Shown one piece after another: positions 26,230-35,355 of a stretch of DNA of 64,000 bases. A model generated the notes under the pieces. That model ran no database searches. It had not been told where the DNA came from and saw only the letters and a program-made list of their open reading frames with translations. The translations under genes were made by a program, and so were the position numbers. The stretch lies in the NCBI RefSeq assembly GCF_002995795.1, contig NZ_PVXN01000005.1, positions 1-64,000 of the forward strand, given 5' to 3'. The DNA comes from Clostridium thermopalmarium DSM 5974 (lineage in GTDB: Bacteria; Bacillota; Clostridia; Clostridiales; Clostridiaceae). Each line of letters opens with the position of its first letter. Position 1 is the stretch's first letter.

Positions 26230-27315
26230 CTATTCTTTATTTTTAGTATTTTTTCTTTTTATTCTCTTAATTCTGGCTAGTACACTTCCTAAAAGATTAA
26301 GAGTATTTTTTTTACCTATAATATCAAACAAAAAGTCTTTTATTTCTTTAGCCTTTAGTATAATATCTTCTTTTCCTTCCCAGTACTGCATTATGATATG
26401 ATGTGGGACATCTTTTATAATTTTATCCAAAATCAAAAACCCTATGCCAAAATCATCAAGCTTTCCAAGCACAGGAATGGAATCAAATATGATATCTGTA
26501 GGAAGCGCTAGATATGCAATAGCTGCGCATATTAAGGTTTTAGTCCTTAGTTTAATCCTTTTATCCTTCATAAGCCTATATAAAAGTGCTATAATATCTG
26601 GCACAAGCATTATATATTCATATATATTATTGCTCTGTTTTATAAAACTTTTTGAGAACTGTCCCTGGCTTTCTTTATGATCTATGTTAATTTTTGAGAA
26701 CTGTCCCTGAACTTCATGAACTTTTGAGAATTGTCCCCGGATTTTTTCCTGCATTTGAGACCTAATTTTAGAATAAGCATCTTGGGTTTTAGTTTGTCCT
26801 TCTTTATCTTCCTTTTCACACTCTGATTGCAAAGTTTGCTTTAACTGCGATAGAGATAAAGCTTGTCTACTTTGCTCATATATAAGATCCTCAACTTCTA
26901 CTTCTAGATTTCCTCTTACAGAGCTTATATTTTTTAATTTAAACTTTATAAAAGGCATTTGAGTGCATAGAGATGTAAAATCAATAAATATGGTCTTTTT
27001 TTCAAATGTTATGCCCATATTATTCAAGCTTTTTAAGGCCTTGCCTAGGGCAAAGTTTACAACTCCCATCCATATGGGAAATATTCCTAATTTTATCCTA
27101 AATATTTTTAACTTAAGCACATTATCTTTAACATTTCCAATTCCTAAAAATGCTTTAAAATTCAACTTAATTCCTTTAAAGCAGTAGCCTTGAACCTCAA
27201 TAAGCTCTCCTATATGAATTTTTTCAACCTTCAGCTCTGGTACTTTTAAATTTTCTTCTATAATGCTTAAAAGATCTTTTTCAGTTAATATAACCTTAAT
27301 ATTCTTGATATGCAT
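26230..27315 (-). CDS. DUF1232 protein with three in-frame REP-derived GQFSK repeats
   Basis: A 361-residue protein. Residues 1-150 form a beta-rich domain resembling lipid-associated DUF2993-type proteins. A charged, Gln-rich linker (about 150-230) carries GQFSK at 194-198, 204-208 and 218-222. A DUF1232 (YkvA-like) domain follows at about 242-345, with LRTKTLICAAIAYLALPTD and KLDDFGIG. The three pentapeptides are each translated from a REP-like arm on the sense strand. The function of DUF1232 is unknown to me; it contains hydrophobic helices. The linker seems to tolerate, or to have grown by, the repeats. Confidence 0.75.
   Translation of the reverse strand: MHIKNIKVILTEKDLLSIIEENLKVPELKVEKIHIGELIEVQGYCFKGIKLNFKAFLGIGNVKDNVLKLKIFRIKLGIFPIWMGVVNFALGKALKSLNNMGITFEKKTIFIDFTSLCTQMPFIKFKLKNISSVRGNLEVEVEDLIYEQSRQALSLSQLKQTLQSECEKEDKEGQTKTQDAYSKIRSQMQEKIRGQFSKVHEVQGQFSKINIDHKESQGQFSKSFIKQSNNIYEYIMLVPDIIALLYRLMKDKRIKLRTKTLICAAIAYLALPTDIIFDSIPVLGKLDDFGIGFLILDKIIKDVPHHIIMQYWEGKEDIILKAKEIKDFLFDIIGKKNTLNLLGSVLARIKRIKRKNTKNKE
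26649..26740 (-). repeat. Cluster of three REP-like single arms inside the DUF1232 gene
   Basis: Minus-strand arms GGGACAGTTCTCAAAAA at 26649-26668 and 26691-26710, and GGGGACAATTCTCAAAA at 26722-26740. All are in the same orientation and the same reading frame, giving GQFSK three times. The starts are spaced 42 and 31 bases apart. Confidence 0.9.
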
Positions 27316-27621
27316 AGCAACAATCCCCTAACTTCTAGTCTTAGGGCTTCTCCCTCCCATATTGGATATTTTTACATCTACACTAAAGTATACACAAAAT
27401 ATCATTTTTACACAATTACATGTATTAGAATTAAGCCTACTATAAGCTTAGTAAAACTCTAGCTTTTGTCTTACTTTCATCCCATAAATTGCATTAGTAA
27501 ATTTTATGATTTTCGTTGGACAGGTCTCTACAATTTCTCTATAATAGTGACTAGCGAAAGCATAATTGAGAAATGATTTCAACCCAAAATATACCATATA
27601 TTCTAGAAGAGGTGAGATTGA
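27316..27621 (+). other. Divergent intergenic region between the DUF1232 and FtsH-like genes
   Basis: 306 bases without a gene. It holds the promoter at 27516-27545 for the FtsH-like gene and presumably the promoter of the DUF1232 operon on the other strand. Nothing else stands out. Confidence 0.5.
27516..27545 (+). promoter_or_regulatory. Sigma-A-type promoter of the FtsH-like gene
   Basis: TTGGAC at 27516-27521 and TATAAT at 27540-27545 with an 18-base spacer, about 77 bases before the ATG. Close to consensus; position and orientation fit. Confidence 0.7.
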
Positions 27622-29364
27622 ATGAACAAAATGAAAAATAAATACATGTTCATTCCTATGATTACAATGTTACTTTCTATTCTTTTTATTATCATAAATA
27701 CCGTTGCCTATAAACCTCAAGGTTCTAAATCTTATACCGAGTTTTTGGAGGATGTAAAACATAAAAGAGTATCTACAGTATATTACACAACCTCGCCTCA
27801 AATAAAGATAAGACTTACTGATGGTAAGATTTATGAAACTGATAATCCAAGAAGTTTAGATTTTAAGGAAACTATGTTAAAAAGTGGTGTAAAAGTTTCT
27901 GAACACGGTTATGTTTCTCCATTTGAAGTTATACCTTATGCCCTTTTAGGAGCTTCTGCAGTTGCTATAATATTTATGGCTATAAAATCTTCTAAAGTAA
28001 CTTCTAGAAGAATGCGCTCAGTGGATACATTGGATACTGCTGCAATAGAAAACTCAGGCTTTACTTTTGAAAACGTTGCAGGAAATGAAGAAGCTAAAGA
28101 AAGCGTAAAGGATATAATAGACTTCCTAAAAAATCCTGAAAAATACAGTGCCTATGGTGCTAGAATGCCAAAGGGAATAATTCTCTATGGGGAACCTGGA
28201 ACAGGTAAAACCCTGCTTGCTAAGGCTGTAGCTGGAGAAGCCGGCGTTCCATTCTATGCTATGTCTGGTTCAGATTTCGTTCAGATATATGTTGGTGTAG
28301 GTGCCAGTAGAATAAGACAGCTATTTAAAAAGGCAAGGTCTCACGGAAAAGCCGTTATCTTCATAGATGAGATTGACGCCATAGGTAAAAAGAGGGACGG
28401 TTCTAGTAATGGAGGCTCTGATGAAAGAGACCAGACTTTAAACGCCTTGCTCACAGAAATGTCTGGATTTAATGAAAAAGAAGGCATAATTGTAATGGCA
28501 GCAACAAATAGATTAGATATGTTAGATCCTGCCTTATTAAGACCGGGTAGATTTGATAGGCACATTGAAGTTTCTCTTCCTGATGTAGCTGCAAGAGAAA
28601 AAATATTAAAGTTGCATTTAAAAAATAAGCCTGTAAACGATGATATTAGCGTTAAAGAATGGGCTCAAAAAACTTCCATGTTCTCAGGTGCAAAGCTTGA
28701 GCACCTTGTTAACGAAGCTGCTATTTTAGCATGTAAAGATAACAGCAAATATATTAAAAATATTCATTTAGATAAAGCATTTTCTATAGTTCTAGCAGGA
28801 TATGAAAGACAAGAAAGAGACCATATAAGGGAATTAGATAAAAAGATCACAGCTTATCATGAAGCAGGACATGCCCTTGTATCAGCAAAGGTTCTTCCAG
28901 AAGAAAAGCTATCAAAAGTTACAATAATACCAACTACCAATGGTGCTGGTGGATATACTTTAAGTATTCCTGAAGATAAAATGTATCAAAATAAAAGCTA
29001 TCTTTTAAACAGAATAAAAGTGCTTTTAGGCGGCAGAGCTGCTGAGGAAATTATCTTTGGAAAAGAAAAGATAACTACAGGAGCTTACAGTGATCTTAAA
29101 CATTCAACCAATCTTGTAACTAACATGGTTACAGCTTATGGTATGGGAGAGTCTCTAGGACTTCTTACCCTATCTGAAATAGGAGATTTATCATCTTCTA
29201 CTAAAGATGAAATAATTAGAGAATGTAAAACTCTTATAGACAAGCTATACGAAGACACAAAGAATATTTTATTAAGTAATAAAAATCTACTAGAAGATAT
29301 AACAAATGCACTTCTTGAAAAAGAAACACTTTATTATGAAGACATGGAAAAAATACTGCATTAA
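27622..29364 (+). CDS. FtsH-like AAA membrane metalloprotease
   Basis: A 580-residue protein with two membrane segments (about 9-28 and 103-121) around a short extracytoplasmic part. It has an AAA domain with GEPGTGKT at 190-197, VIFIDEIDAIG near 245-255 and an SRH region ATNRLDMLDPALLRPGRFD. A peptidase M41 domain carries zinc motif HEAGH at 413-417. It degrades misfolded or regulatory membrane and cytosolic proteins. The C-terminus is short compared with the main FtsH of most Firmicutes, so this may be an additional paralogue. AGAGGTGA precedes the ATG. An 11-base match to the REP core (GGGACGGTTCT, 28394-28404) encodes RDGS in the AAA domain. Confidence 0.9.
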   Translation: MNKMKNKYMFIPMITMLLSILFIIINTVAYKPQGSKSYTEFLEDVKHKRVSTVYYTTSPQIKIRLTDGKIYETDNPRSLDFKETMLKSGVKVSEHGYVSPFEVIPYALLGASAVAIIFMAIKSSKVTSRRMRSVDTLDTAAIENSGFTFENVAGNEEAKESVKDIIDFLKNPEKYSAYGARMPKGIILYGEPGTGKTLLAKAVAGEAGVPFYAMSGSDFVQIYVGVGASRIRQLFKKARSHGKAVIFIDEIDAIGKKRDGSSNGGSDERDQTLNALLTEMSGFNEKEGIIVMAATNRLDMLDPALLRPGRFDRHIEVSLPDVAAREKILKLHLKNKPVNDDISVKEWAQKTSMFSGAKLEHLVNEAAILACKDNSKYIKNIHLDKAFSIVLAGYERQERDHIRELDKKITAYHEAGHALVSAKVLPEEKLSKVTIIPTTNGAGGYTLSIPEDKMYQNKSYLLNRIKVLLGGRAAEEIIFGKEKITTGAYSDLKHSTNLVTNMVTAYGMGESLGLLTLSEIGDLSSSTKDEIIRECKTLIDKLYEDTKNILLSNKNLLEDITNALLEKETLYYEDMEKILH

Positions 29365-29365
29365 T

Positions 29366-29394
29366 AAAGCCCTGTGAAAAATCCACAGGGCTTT
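29366..29394. terminator. Bidirectional terminator between the FtsH-like gene and uxaC
   Basis: AAAGCCCTGTG at 29366-29376 pairs with CACAGGGCTTT at 29384-29394 around a short loop, between convergent genes. Confidence 0.9.
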
Positions 29395-29420
29395 CTATTA
29401 TTATATACTTTTATTACTGC

Positions 29421-30824
29421 TTAAAACATTTTAAAATAATCTTTTGCATTGTTGTAACAAATACCTTGAACTATACTTCCTAAAGTTTCCATATCGTCCG
29501 GATATTCTCCGTTTTCAACCCATTCTCCTAATATATTGCAAAGTATTCTTCTGAAATACTCATGTCTTGTGTAAGATAAGAAACTTCTTGAGTCAGTTAA
29601 CATTCCAACAAAACGACTTAGAAGTCCAAGATTAGCTAATGTTGTCATCTGTTCTATCATACCATCTTTGTTATCGTTAAACCACCAAGCAGATCCAAAT
29701 TGAATCTTTCCTGGAACTTCGGATCCTTGGAAATTTCCAAGCATAGTACCAAGCACATAGTTATCTTTTGGATTTAATGTATATAAAATAGTCTTTGGAA
29801 GTTTATCTTCTACTTCTAATGAATCTAAAAGTCTTGAAGTAGCGTAAGCTATTTGCTCATCATTAATTGAGTCAAATCCAGTGTCTGGCCCTAATTTTCT
29901 AAACATTTTTGTATTGTTGTTTCTCATAGCTGCAATATGAAGCTGCATTGCCCATCCTAGTTCTGAATATAATTTTCCTAAGAATTGTAAAGTATATGTT
30001 TTATATTTAGCTTCTTCTTCTTTGTTTACAACCTCTCCTTTTAAAGCCTTTACAAATATGTCATTAACTTCTTCTTTTGAAGCTTCAGCATATGCTATGC
30101 TATCTAAACCATGGTCTGATATTCTGCATCCAACTTCATGGAAGAATTTTACTCTTGATTCTAAAGCTTCTAATAATTCATCATAGTTAGTAATTTTCTT
30201 TCCACATACTTCTCCAAGTTTTTCTACCCATGGAATGAAAGTTTCTCTTTCAATATTAAGCCCTTTATCAGGTCTTAAAGTTGGTAAAACGGTAACATCA
30301 AAGTCTTTATCTTCTTTAAGCTTTATGTGATATTCTAATGAATCTACCGGATCATCTGTTGTGCATAGAGCTTTAACATTTGATTTTTTTATTAAATCTC
30401 TTGCTCCAAATCCTTCTTCATTAAGCATTTTATTTGCCTTTTCCCAAATAGCAGGAGCAGTCTTTTCATTTAAAGTTTCATATATGCCGAAGAATCTTTG
30501 TAATTCTAAATGTGTCCAGTGATAAAGAGGATTTCCTATAGCCATTGGCACTGTTTTTGCCCATGCCATAAATTTTTCATAATCGCTAGCATCACCAGTA
30601 ATATATTTTTCATCAATACCATTACTTCTCATAGCTCTCCACTTATAGTGATCACCATATAGCCAAACTTCAGTTATATTCTTAAACTTCTTATTTTCAA
30701 ATATTTCTTGTGGATTTAGGTGGCAGTGGTAGTCAATAATTGGCATATCCTTTGCATAATCATGATATAGTTTTACTGCTGTATCATTTGATAATAAAAA
30801 ATTTTCATCTATAAACTTTTTCAT
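29421..30824 (-). CDS. uxaC: Glucuronate/galacturonate isomerase
   Basis: A 467-residue protein that is full length for the uronate isomerase family, starting MKKFIDENFLLSNDTAVKLY. The metal-site motif DYHCHLNPQEI lies near 32-42; also present are WLYGDHYKWRAMR and the C-terminal LTDSRSFLSYTRHEYFRRI. It converts glucuronate to fructuronate or galacturonate to tagaturonate in the cytoplasm. Two LacI-type operators lie between it and uxaA (30860 and 30926), and a terminator follows uxaA, so it has its own regulated promoter. Confidence 0.95.
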   Translation of the reverse strand: MKKFIDENFLLSNDTAVKLYHDYAKDMPIIDYHCHLNPQEIFENKKFKNITEVWLYGDHYKWRAMRSNGIDEKYITGDASDYEKFMAWAKTVPMAIGNPLYHWTHLELQRFFGIYETLNEKTAPAIWEKANKMLNEEGFGARDLIKKSNVKALCTTDDPVDSLEYHIKLKEDKDFDVTVLPTLRPDKGLNIERETFIPWVEKLGEVCGKKITNYDELLEALESRVKFFHEVGCRISDHGLDSIAYAEASKEEVNDIFVKALKGEVVNKEEEAKYKTYTLQFLGKLYSELGWAMQLHIAAMRNNNTKMFRKLGPDTGFDSINDEQIAYATSRLLDSLEVEDKLPKTILYTLNPKDNYVLGTMLGNFQGSEVPGKIQFGSAWWFNDNKDGMIEQMTTLANLGLLSRFVGMLTDSRSFLSYTRHEYFRRILCNILGEWVENGEYPDDMETLGSIVQGICYNNAKDYFKMF

Positions 30825-30859
30825 AGCATTTTCACCCTACCTTTGATAATTTAACTTAT

Positions 30860-30873
30860 TGTTCACGTTAACA
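30860..30873 (-). promoter_or_regulatory. LacI-type operator 1 (upstream of uxaC)
   Basis: TGTTCACGTTAACA, matching the pattern TGNNNAC/GTNNNCA shared by all five sites in the uxa region. About 36 bases upstream of the uxaC start. Confidence 0.75.
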
Positions 30874-30925
30874 TAAACCTCAACTTTATTATAATAAATT
30901 TCAACATAAAGTGCAATAGTATAAT

Positions 30926-30939
30926 TGTTAACGTAAACA
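30926..30939 (-). promoter_or_regulatory. LacI-type operator 2 (upstream of uxaC)
   Basis: TGTTAACGTAAACA, same pattern as operator 1 and 66 bases further upstream, about six helical turns, which would allow looping. Confidence 0.75.
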
Positions 30940-30977
30940 TATATCATTCTATTTTATTTTCACTACATTAATATGCA

Positions 30978-31006
30978 TAAAAAGCTCTGCAAAAATTCAC
31001 AGAGCC
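30978..31006 (-). terminator. Terminator after uxaA
   Basis: On the minus strand, GCTCTG and CAGAGC form a 6-bp stem with a 10-base loop followed by TTTTT. Confidence 0.7.
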
Positions 31007-31035
31007 TTTTATATTTTGGTGTATTTATATGAGTT

Positions 31036-32523
31036 CTATAGAGTTACACCTGTTTTAAATATAGCAAGTTCTCTGAAGTTATTCTTTTCATTATTAACTA
31101 GTTCTCCGCTAGCAACTTTTATTACATAATCTATAAATTCTTTCAATAAGTCTTCCATAGATACATCTTCAATAAGCCTTCCAGCATTAAAATCAATCCA
31201 ATGTGGTTTTAATTTATATATTTGAGAATTAGTTGATATCTTCATTGTAGGAACAAAGCTTCCAAACGGTGTTCCTCTTCCTGTTGTAAATAAAACCATT
31301 TGACATCCAGCTGAAGCTAAAGCGGAAGCTGCAACCAAATCATTTCCTGGAGCGCTTAAAAGATTTAATCCTTTAACCTTTAAAGTTTCTCCATACTTAA
31401 GAACATCTACAACTCTAGCCGAACCAGCCTTTTGAGTGCATCCAAGAGATTTATCCTCAAGAGTTGTTATTCCGCCAGCTTTATTTCCTGGTGATGGATT
31501 TTCATATACTGGCTGATCAAACTTCATAAAATATTCCTTAAAGTCATTTATTAAATGTACTATTTTGTTAAAAATCTCTTCATTCTCTGCCCTGTTCATA
31601 AGAATAGTTTCTGCACCAAACATTTCTGGAACTTCTGTTAAAACAGTTGTTCCACCTTGAGCTATTAAGAAGTCTGAAAACTCTCCAAGTAGAGGATTAG
31701 CAGTTATTCCAGATAAACCGTCAGAACCTCCACATTTAAGACCTACTTTAAGCTCAGATAATGGTACATATTCTCTCTTATCTTCTTTCATATTTGAATA
31801 AAGCTCTTTTAAAAGTTTTACTCCTTCTTCTATTTCATCTTGAACCTCTTGAGCTACTAAAAATCTAACTCTTTTTTGGTTAAATTCTCCCAAGGATTCT
31901 TTAAATTCTTTCATAGTATTGTTTTCACAGCCAAGTCCAAACACTAAAACTCCTCCAGCATTCGGGTGCTTAACTACATTTCCTAAAATAGTTCTTGTAT
32001 TTATGTGATCTTCCCCTAGCTGAGAGCATCCATAGTTGTGCTTGAATACTTCTATGTTGTCTACTCCCTCTGGATTTACTTCTTTTTTAAATCTTTCTAT
32101 AATCTTCTCTGCCATGCCATTTACACAACCAACAGTTGGTACAATCCAAAGCTCATTTCTTATACCTACTTTTCCGTCTTCTCTTTTATATCCCTTAAAA
32201 GTTAGGTTAGACCTTTCATAGTGAGCTTCACTTAATCTTTGATTAAATACATACTCTCCAATGCCCTCTAAATTTGTTTTTACATTATGAGTATGAACAA
32301 ATTCTCCTGCCTTTATATCTCTAGTAGAGTGTCCAATAGGAAATCCATACTTAATTACATTATCTCCTGAGGCTATATTCTTTATTGCTATTTTATGTCC
32401 CCTATTTATATCCTCTAATAGTTCAACCTTTTCACCGTCTACTTCTATAACCTCACCTTTTTTTAAGTCTTCTAGAGCTACTACTACATTATCAATTTTA
32501 TTTATTTTTATAACCTTTTTCAT
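31036..32523 (-). CDS. uxaA: Altronate dehydratase
   Basis: A 495-residue protein with the fused UxaA/GarD layout: an N-terminal SAF-like domain (residues 1-90) and the large C-terminal dehydratase domain, with GYKREDGKVGIRNELWIVPT, FKHNYGCSQLGEDH, VLVFGLGCENN and GLKCGGSDGLSGITANP. It dehydrates altronate to 2-keto-3-deoxygluconate. It lies 72 bases after uxaB on the same strand and is probably co-transcribed with it. AAAGGGG precedes the ATG. Confidence 0.94.
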   Translation of the reverse strand: MKKVIKINKIDNVVVALEDLKKGEVIEVDGEKVELLEDINRGHKIAIKNIASGDNVIKYGFPIGHSTRDIKAGEFVHTHNVKTNLEGIGEYVFNQRLSEAHYERSNLTFKGYKREDGKVGIRNELWIVPTVGCVNGMAEKIIERFKKEVNPEGVDNIEVFKHNYGCSQLGEDHINTRTILGNVVKHPNAGGVLVFGLGCENNTMKEFKESLGEFNQKRVRFLVAQEVQDEIEEGVKLLKELYSNMKEDKREYVPLSELKVGLKCGGSDGLSGITANPLLGEFSDFLIAQGGTTVLTEVPEMFGAETILMNRAENEEIFNKIVHLINDFKEYFMKFDQPVYENPSPGNKAGGITTLEDKSLGCTQKAGSARVVDVLKYGETLKVKGLNLLSAPGNDLVAASALASAGCQMVLFTTGRGTPFGSFVPTMKISTNSQIYKLKPHWIDFNAGRLIEDVSMEDLLKEFIDYVIKVASGELVNNEKNNFRELAIFKTGVTL

Positions 32524-32595
32524 AAGGTATTCATCCCCTTTCGCCCTAGGCTAATTTCCAACCTCATTATCTCTTCCTTTTATATTTCCTAACTT

Positions 32596-34041
32596 CTAAA
32601 CTTCCTTTATAGCTTCTTTAATTCCTAAGTTTTCAATATCATATAGATATTTTGTTACAGCATCAGTTAAGCCTTCAACTTTATTTAAATCCATTTTCCA
32701 GTTAGCTTCATATCCTAATACTGAAGTAACTATATTTCTTAAGCTTTCTTCACTTCCATCATAAGATGCCCATTCTTTTCTATATAATTCTAAAATATCT
32801 TTATTATCTGCTAAAGCTATCTTTTCTCCGTTTCTATCGCCTTTATAGAATGCTATTAAGGCAGCTAGAGAGAATACTAATTTCTTTGGAAGTTTTCCTT
32901 TTCTGTTTACATACTCTAATAGTGAAGGAAGCACTCTAGTTTCAAATTTTGACATACTGTTTAATGCTATACTCATTAAATAATGTTTTATAAATGGATT
33001 TCTAAATCTATCTAATACTGCATTTGCAAAGTACTCTAATTCTTCCTGTGGAAGATCCAATGTAGGTATTATTTCCTCAAATATAGCTCCATTTACATAC
33101 TTTCCTACAACCTCATGTTCAACAGCTTCTCTAACCGTATCTAATCCATAAAGGTAAGCTACTGTAACCATAGTTGTATGAGCTCCATTTAAAATTCTTA
33201 CCTTTCTAGTTCTGTATGGAGTCATATCCTTTACAAATAAAGTATTTAATCCCGCTTTGTCAGTAGGGAATTCTTCTTTAATAGAATCTGGTCCTTCTAT
33301 CACCCATAGGTGGAATTGTTCCCCTTCAACTACTAATTGGTCTTCATATCCAAGTTCTTCTGTTATTTCATCAATTCTATCCTTTGGATAACCTGGTACT
33401 ATTCTATCTACTAAACTGCAGCAGAAAGTGTTGCTATTATTTATCCAATCAACAAATTCACTTTCTAAGTTCCAAAGTTCAGCGTATTTTAAAATTATTT
33501 TCTTAAGCTTTTCACCATTTCTGTCTATAAGTTCACAAGGTATTATTATAAAACCTTTACTGCTATCTCCATTAAAAGTTTTAAATCTGTGATATAGAAG
33601 TGCTGTAAGTTTTCCAGGATAGCTGTTTTGAGGTTTATCTTCTAATTTATCGTTTTCATCAAAAGCAATTCCAGCCTCTGTAGTGTTAGATATAATGAAT
33701 CTTAGCTCTGGATTTTCTACAATTTTAAAGTATTCTTCAAAGTTTTTATAAGGATTTACTGCTCTATTTATACAATCTATTACAGAATGTTCTGAAACTG
33801 CTTCTCCATCCTTTATTCCTTTTAAATATAACGTATACAATCCATCTTGTTCATTTAACTTATCTATAAGTCCATTTGGTATAGGCTGAACTACAACTAC
33901 GCTTCCATTGAAATCAGCTTCTTTATTCATCTTATCAATTTGCCAATCAACAAAAGCTCTTAAAAAGTTTCCCTCTCCAAATTGAAGTACCTTTTCTGGA
34001 TAATTCTTATAATCTTTAAATGTTTCTTTATTTAGTTTCAT
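32596..34041 (-). CDS. uxaB: Tagaturonate reductase (altronate oxidoreductase)
   Basis: A 481-residue mannitol dehydrogenase-family protein. The N-terminal nucleotide-binding region is [18 protein letters not shown], and [14 protein letters not shown] near 281-294 carries the conserved Lys/Asn/His of the long-chain mannitol dehydrogenase group. It reduces tagaturonate to altronate with NADH. GGAGG stands 8 bases before the ATG. Two operators (34062 and 34138) lie upstream. Length and neighbours favour UxaB over fructuronate reductase UxuB. Confidence 0.92.
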   Translation of the reverse strand: MKLNKETFKDYKNYPEKVLQFGEGNFLRAFVDWQIDKMNKEADFNGSVVVVQPIPNGLIDKLNEQDGLYTLYLKGIKDGEAVSEHSVIDCINRAVNPYKNFEEYFKIVENPELRFIISNTTEAGIAFDENDKLEDKPQNSYPGKLTALLYHRFKTFNGDSSKGFIIIPCELIDRNGEKLKKIILKYAELWNLESEFVDWINNSNTFCCSLVDRIVPGYPKDRIDEITEELGYEDQLVVEGEQFHLWVIEGPDSIKEEFPTDKAGLNTLFVKDMTPYRTRKVRILNGAHTTMVTVAYLYGLDTVREAVEHEVVGKYVNGAIFEEIIPTLDLPQEELEYFANAVLDRFRNPFIKHYLMSIALNSMSKFETRVLPSLLEYVNRKGKLPKKLVFSLAALIAFYKGDRNGEKIALADNKDILELYRKEWASYDGSEESLRNIVTSVLGYEANWKMDLNKVEGLTDAVTKYLYDIENLGIKEAIKEV

Positions 34042-34061
34042 AATTTAGCCTCCATAATTTT

Positions 34062-34075
34062 TATTAACGTGTGCA
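34062..34075 (-). promoter_or_regulatory. LacI-type operator 3 (upstream of uxaB)
   Basis: TATTAACGTGTGCA; the right half is identical to the complement of operators 4 and 5. The left half has A for G at the second position. Confidence 0.7.
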
Positions 34076-34137
34076 AAAATGTTTTACTTTTTTATATAAT
34101 TTTAGTATAACTCTATTGAATTTATAATATCATAATT

Positions 34138-34151
34138 TGCACACGTTAACA
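34138..34151 (-). promoter_or_regulatory. LacI-type operator 4 (upstream of uxaB)
   Basis: TGCACACGTTAACA, identical to operator 5. Its start is 76 bases from operator 3. Confidence 0.8.
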
Positions 34152-34167
34152 ACATTTTTAAAAGAAA

Positions 34168-34192
34168 AAATACAGATAATTTATCTGTATTT
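34168..34192 (-). terminator. Terminator after the LacI-type gene
   Basis: AAATACAGATAA pairs with TTATCTGTATTT; on the minus strand the stem is followed by T-rich sequence. Confidence 0.7.
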
Positions 34193-34237
34193 CTTCTAAA
34201 CTCTCAAACTCTCTAAACTTTTTCTCTACTCTACAAT

Positions 34238-35242
34238 TTAATCATTTAATTTCTTAACCGATTCTCTTATTATCAATTCTGTATCAATATAGATCCTTTC
34301 TCCCTTTTTCTCACCACTGTTTATTATTTCTAAAAGTTTCTTAGCTCCTTGTTTACTTACTTTTTCAATAGACCTTTGTACTGTAGTCAATGCTGGAGTA
34401 AGATATGGTGAAAACACATTGTTGTCAAATCCCATAATTGATATATCATCTGGTATGGAAAGTTTTGCCTCAAAAGCTGCTTTAAAAGCTCCAACTGCCA
34501 TATCATCATTAGAACAAAATACTGCAGTAGGAATTTTAGGAAGACTTAAAAGCTTTTTCATAGCTAAATATCCGCTTTCCATATCATATTCCCCTTGAAC
34601 CATATATTCACTTTTTACAGGGATATCATTGTCTATCAAAGCATTTAAAAATCCTTCTTTTCTTTCATAAGTAGACTTAAATACTTTTGCTCCCTCTATT
34701 ATAGCAATATCTTTATGTCCATTTTTTATTAAGTAATCTACAGCGTTATAAGCTCCTTTTCTATCTCCCGAAAGTATATTAACAACAGAGTCTGCTTCAA
34801 CCTCTCTATTAAGCACTACAATCGGAATTTCTTTCTCTATAGCATTATATATAAACATATTATCCTTATCACTTTGGCTCATAACTATAATTCCATCAAA
34901 TCTTTTTCTATTTATACTTGAAAACTCTTTATAATCACTTATTCCTTTTACAACCAAATTATACTTATCTTCTATTTCACTGCTTACTCCTTTTACAGTT
35001 TCATAGAAGAATCCTGGAGAAGTTCCTTTATAGATAGTAGAGAAAAATAGCCCTATTGTATAAGACTTGTCTAAAACTAAACTTTTAGCATTATAGTTTG
35101 GGACATAGTTCAATTGCTTTGCAATAGCCTTTATCTTATTTTTAGTCTCATCATTTATAAAAGGACTATCATTAAGCGCTCTTGAAACAGTTGTGTGAGA
35201 AACATTAGCTAGCTTTGCAATATCTTTTATTGTAACGCTCAT
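34238..35242 (-). CDS. LacI-family regulator of hexuronate genes
   Basis: A 334-residue protein with the N-terminal LacI HTH TIKDIAKLANVSHTTVSRAL (about 3-22) and the hinge helix near 50-58, followed by a periplasmic-binding-protein-like sugar domain to the C-terminus (for example DDISIMGFDNNVFSPYLTPA). The identical operator upstream of its own gene (35337) and upstream of uxaB indicates autoregulation and control of the uxa genes, probably relieved by a hexuronate or pathway intermediate. AAGGAGAG precedes the ATG. Confidence 0.9.
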   Translation of the reverse strand: MSVTIKDIAKLANVSHTTVSRALNDSPFINDETKNKIKAIAKQLNYVPNYNAKSLVLDKSYTIGLFFSTIYKGTSPGFFYETVKGVSSEIEDKYNLVVKGISDYKEFSSINRKRFDGIIVMSQSDKDNMFIYNAIEKEIPIVVLNREVEADSVVNILSGDRKGAYNAVDYLIKNGHKDIAIIEGAKVFKSTYERKEGFLNALIDNDIPVKSEYMVQGEYDMESGYLAMKKLLSLPKIPTAVFCSNDDMAVGAFKAAFEAKLSIPDDISIMGFDNNVFSPYLTPALTTVQRSIEKVSKQGAKKLLEIINSGEKKGERIYIDTELIIRESVKKLND

Positions 35243-35336
35243 GTGAACTCTCCTTTACAAATATCAAGTCATTCATTTTTATTATACCATTTATCAATAT
35301 AATTAGTAATGTTTTTAATAATATATTAGCATATTT

Positions 35337-35350
35337 TGCACACGTTAACA
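35337..35350 (-). promoter_or_regulatory. LacI-type operator 5 (upstream of the regulator gene)
   Basis: TGCACACGTTAACA, about 95 bases upstream of the regulator start and just after the stop of the rhomboid gene. Confidence 0.8.
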
Positions 35351-35355
35351 ACGCT

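Noticed and set aside
28394-28404. Repeat core GGGACGGTTCT inside the FtsH-like gene
   Set aside because: Only 11 bases match and the AAA loop has normal length there, so insertion is not supported. It may be chance, although it keeps the sense orientation.
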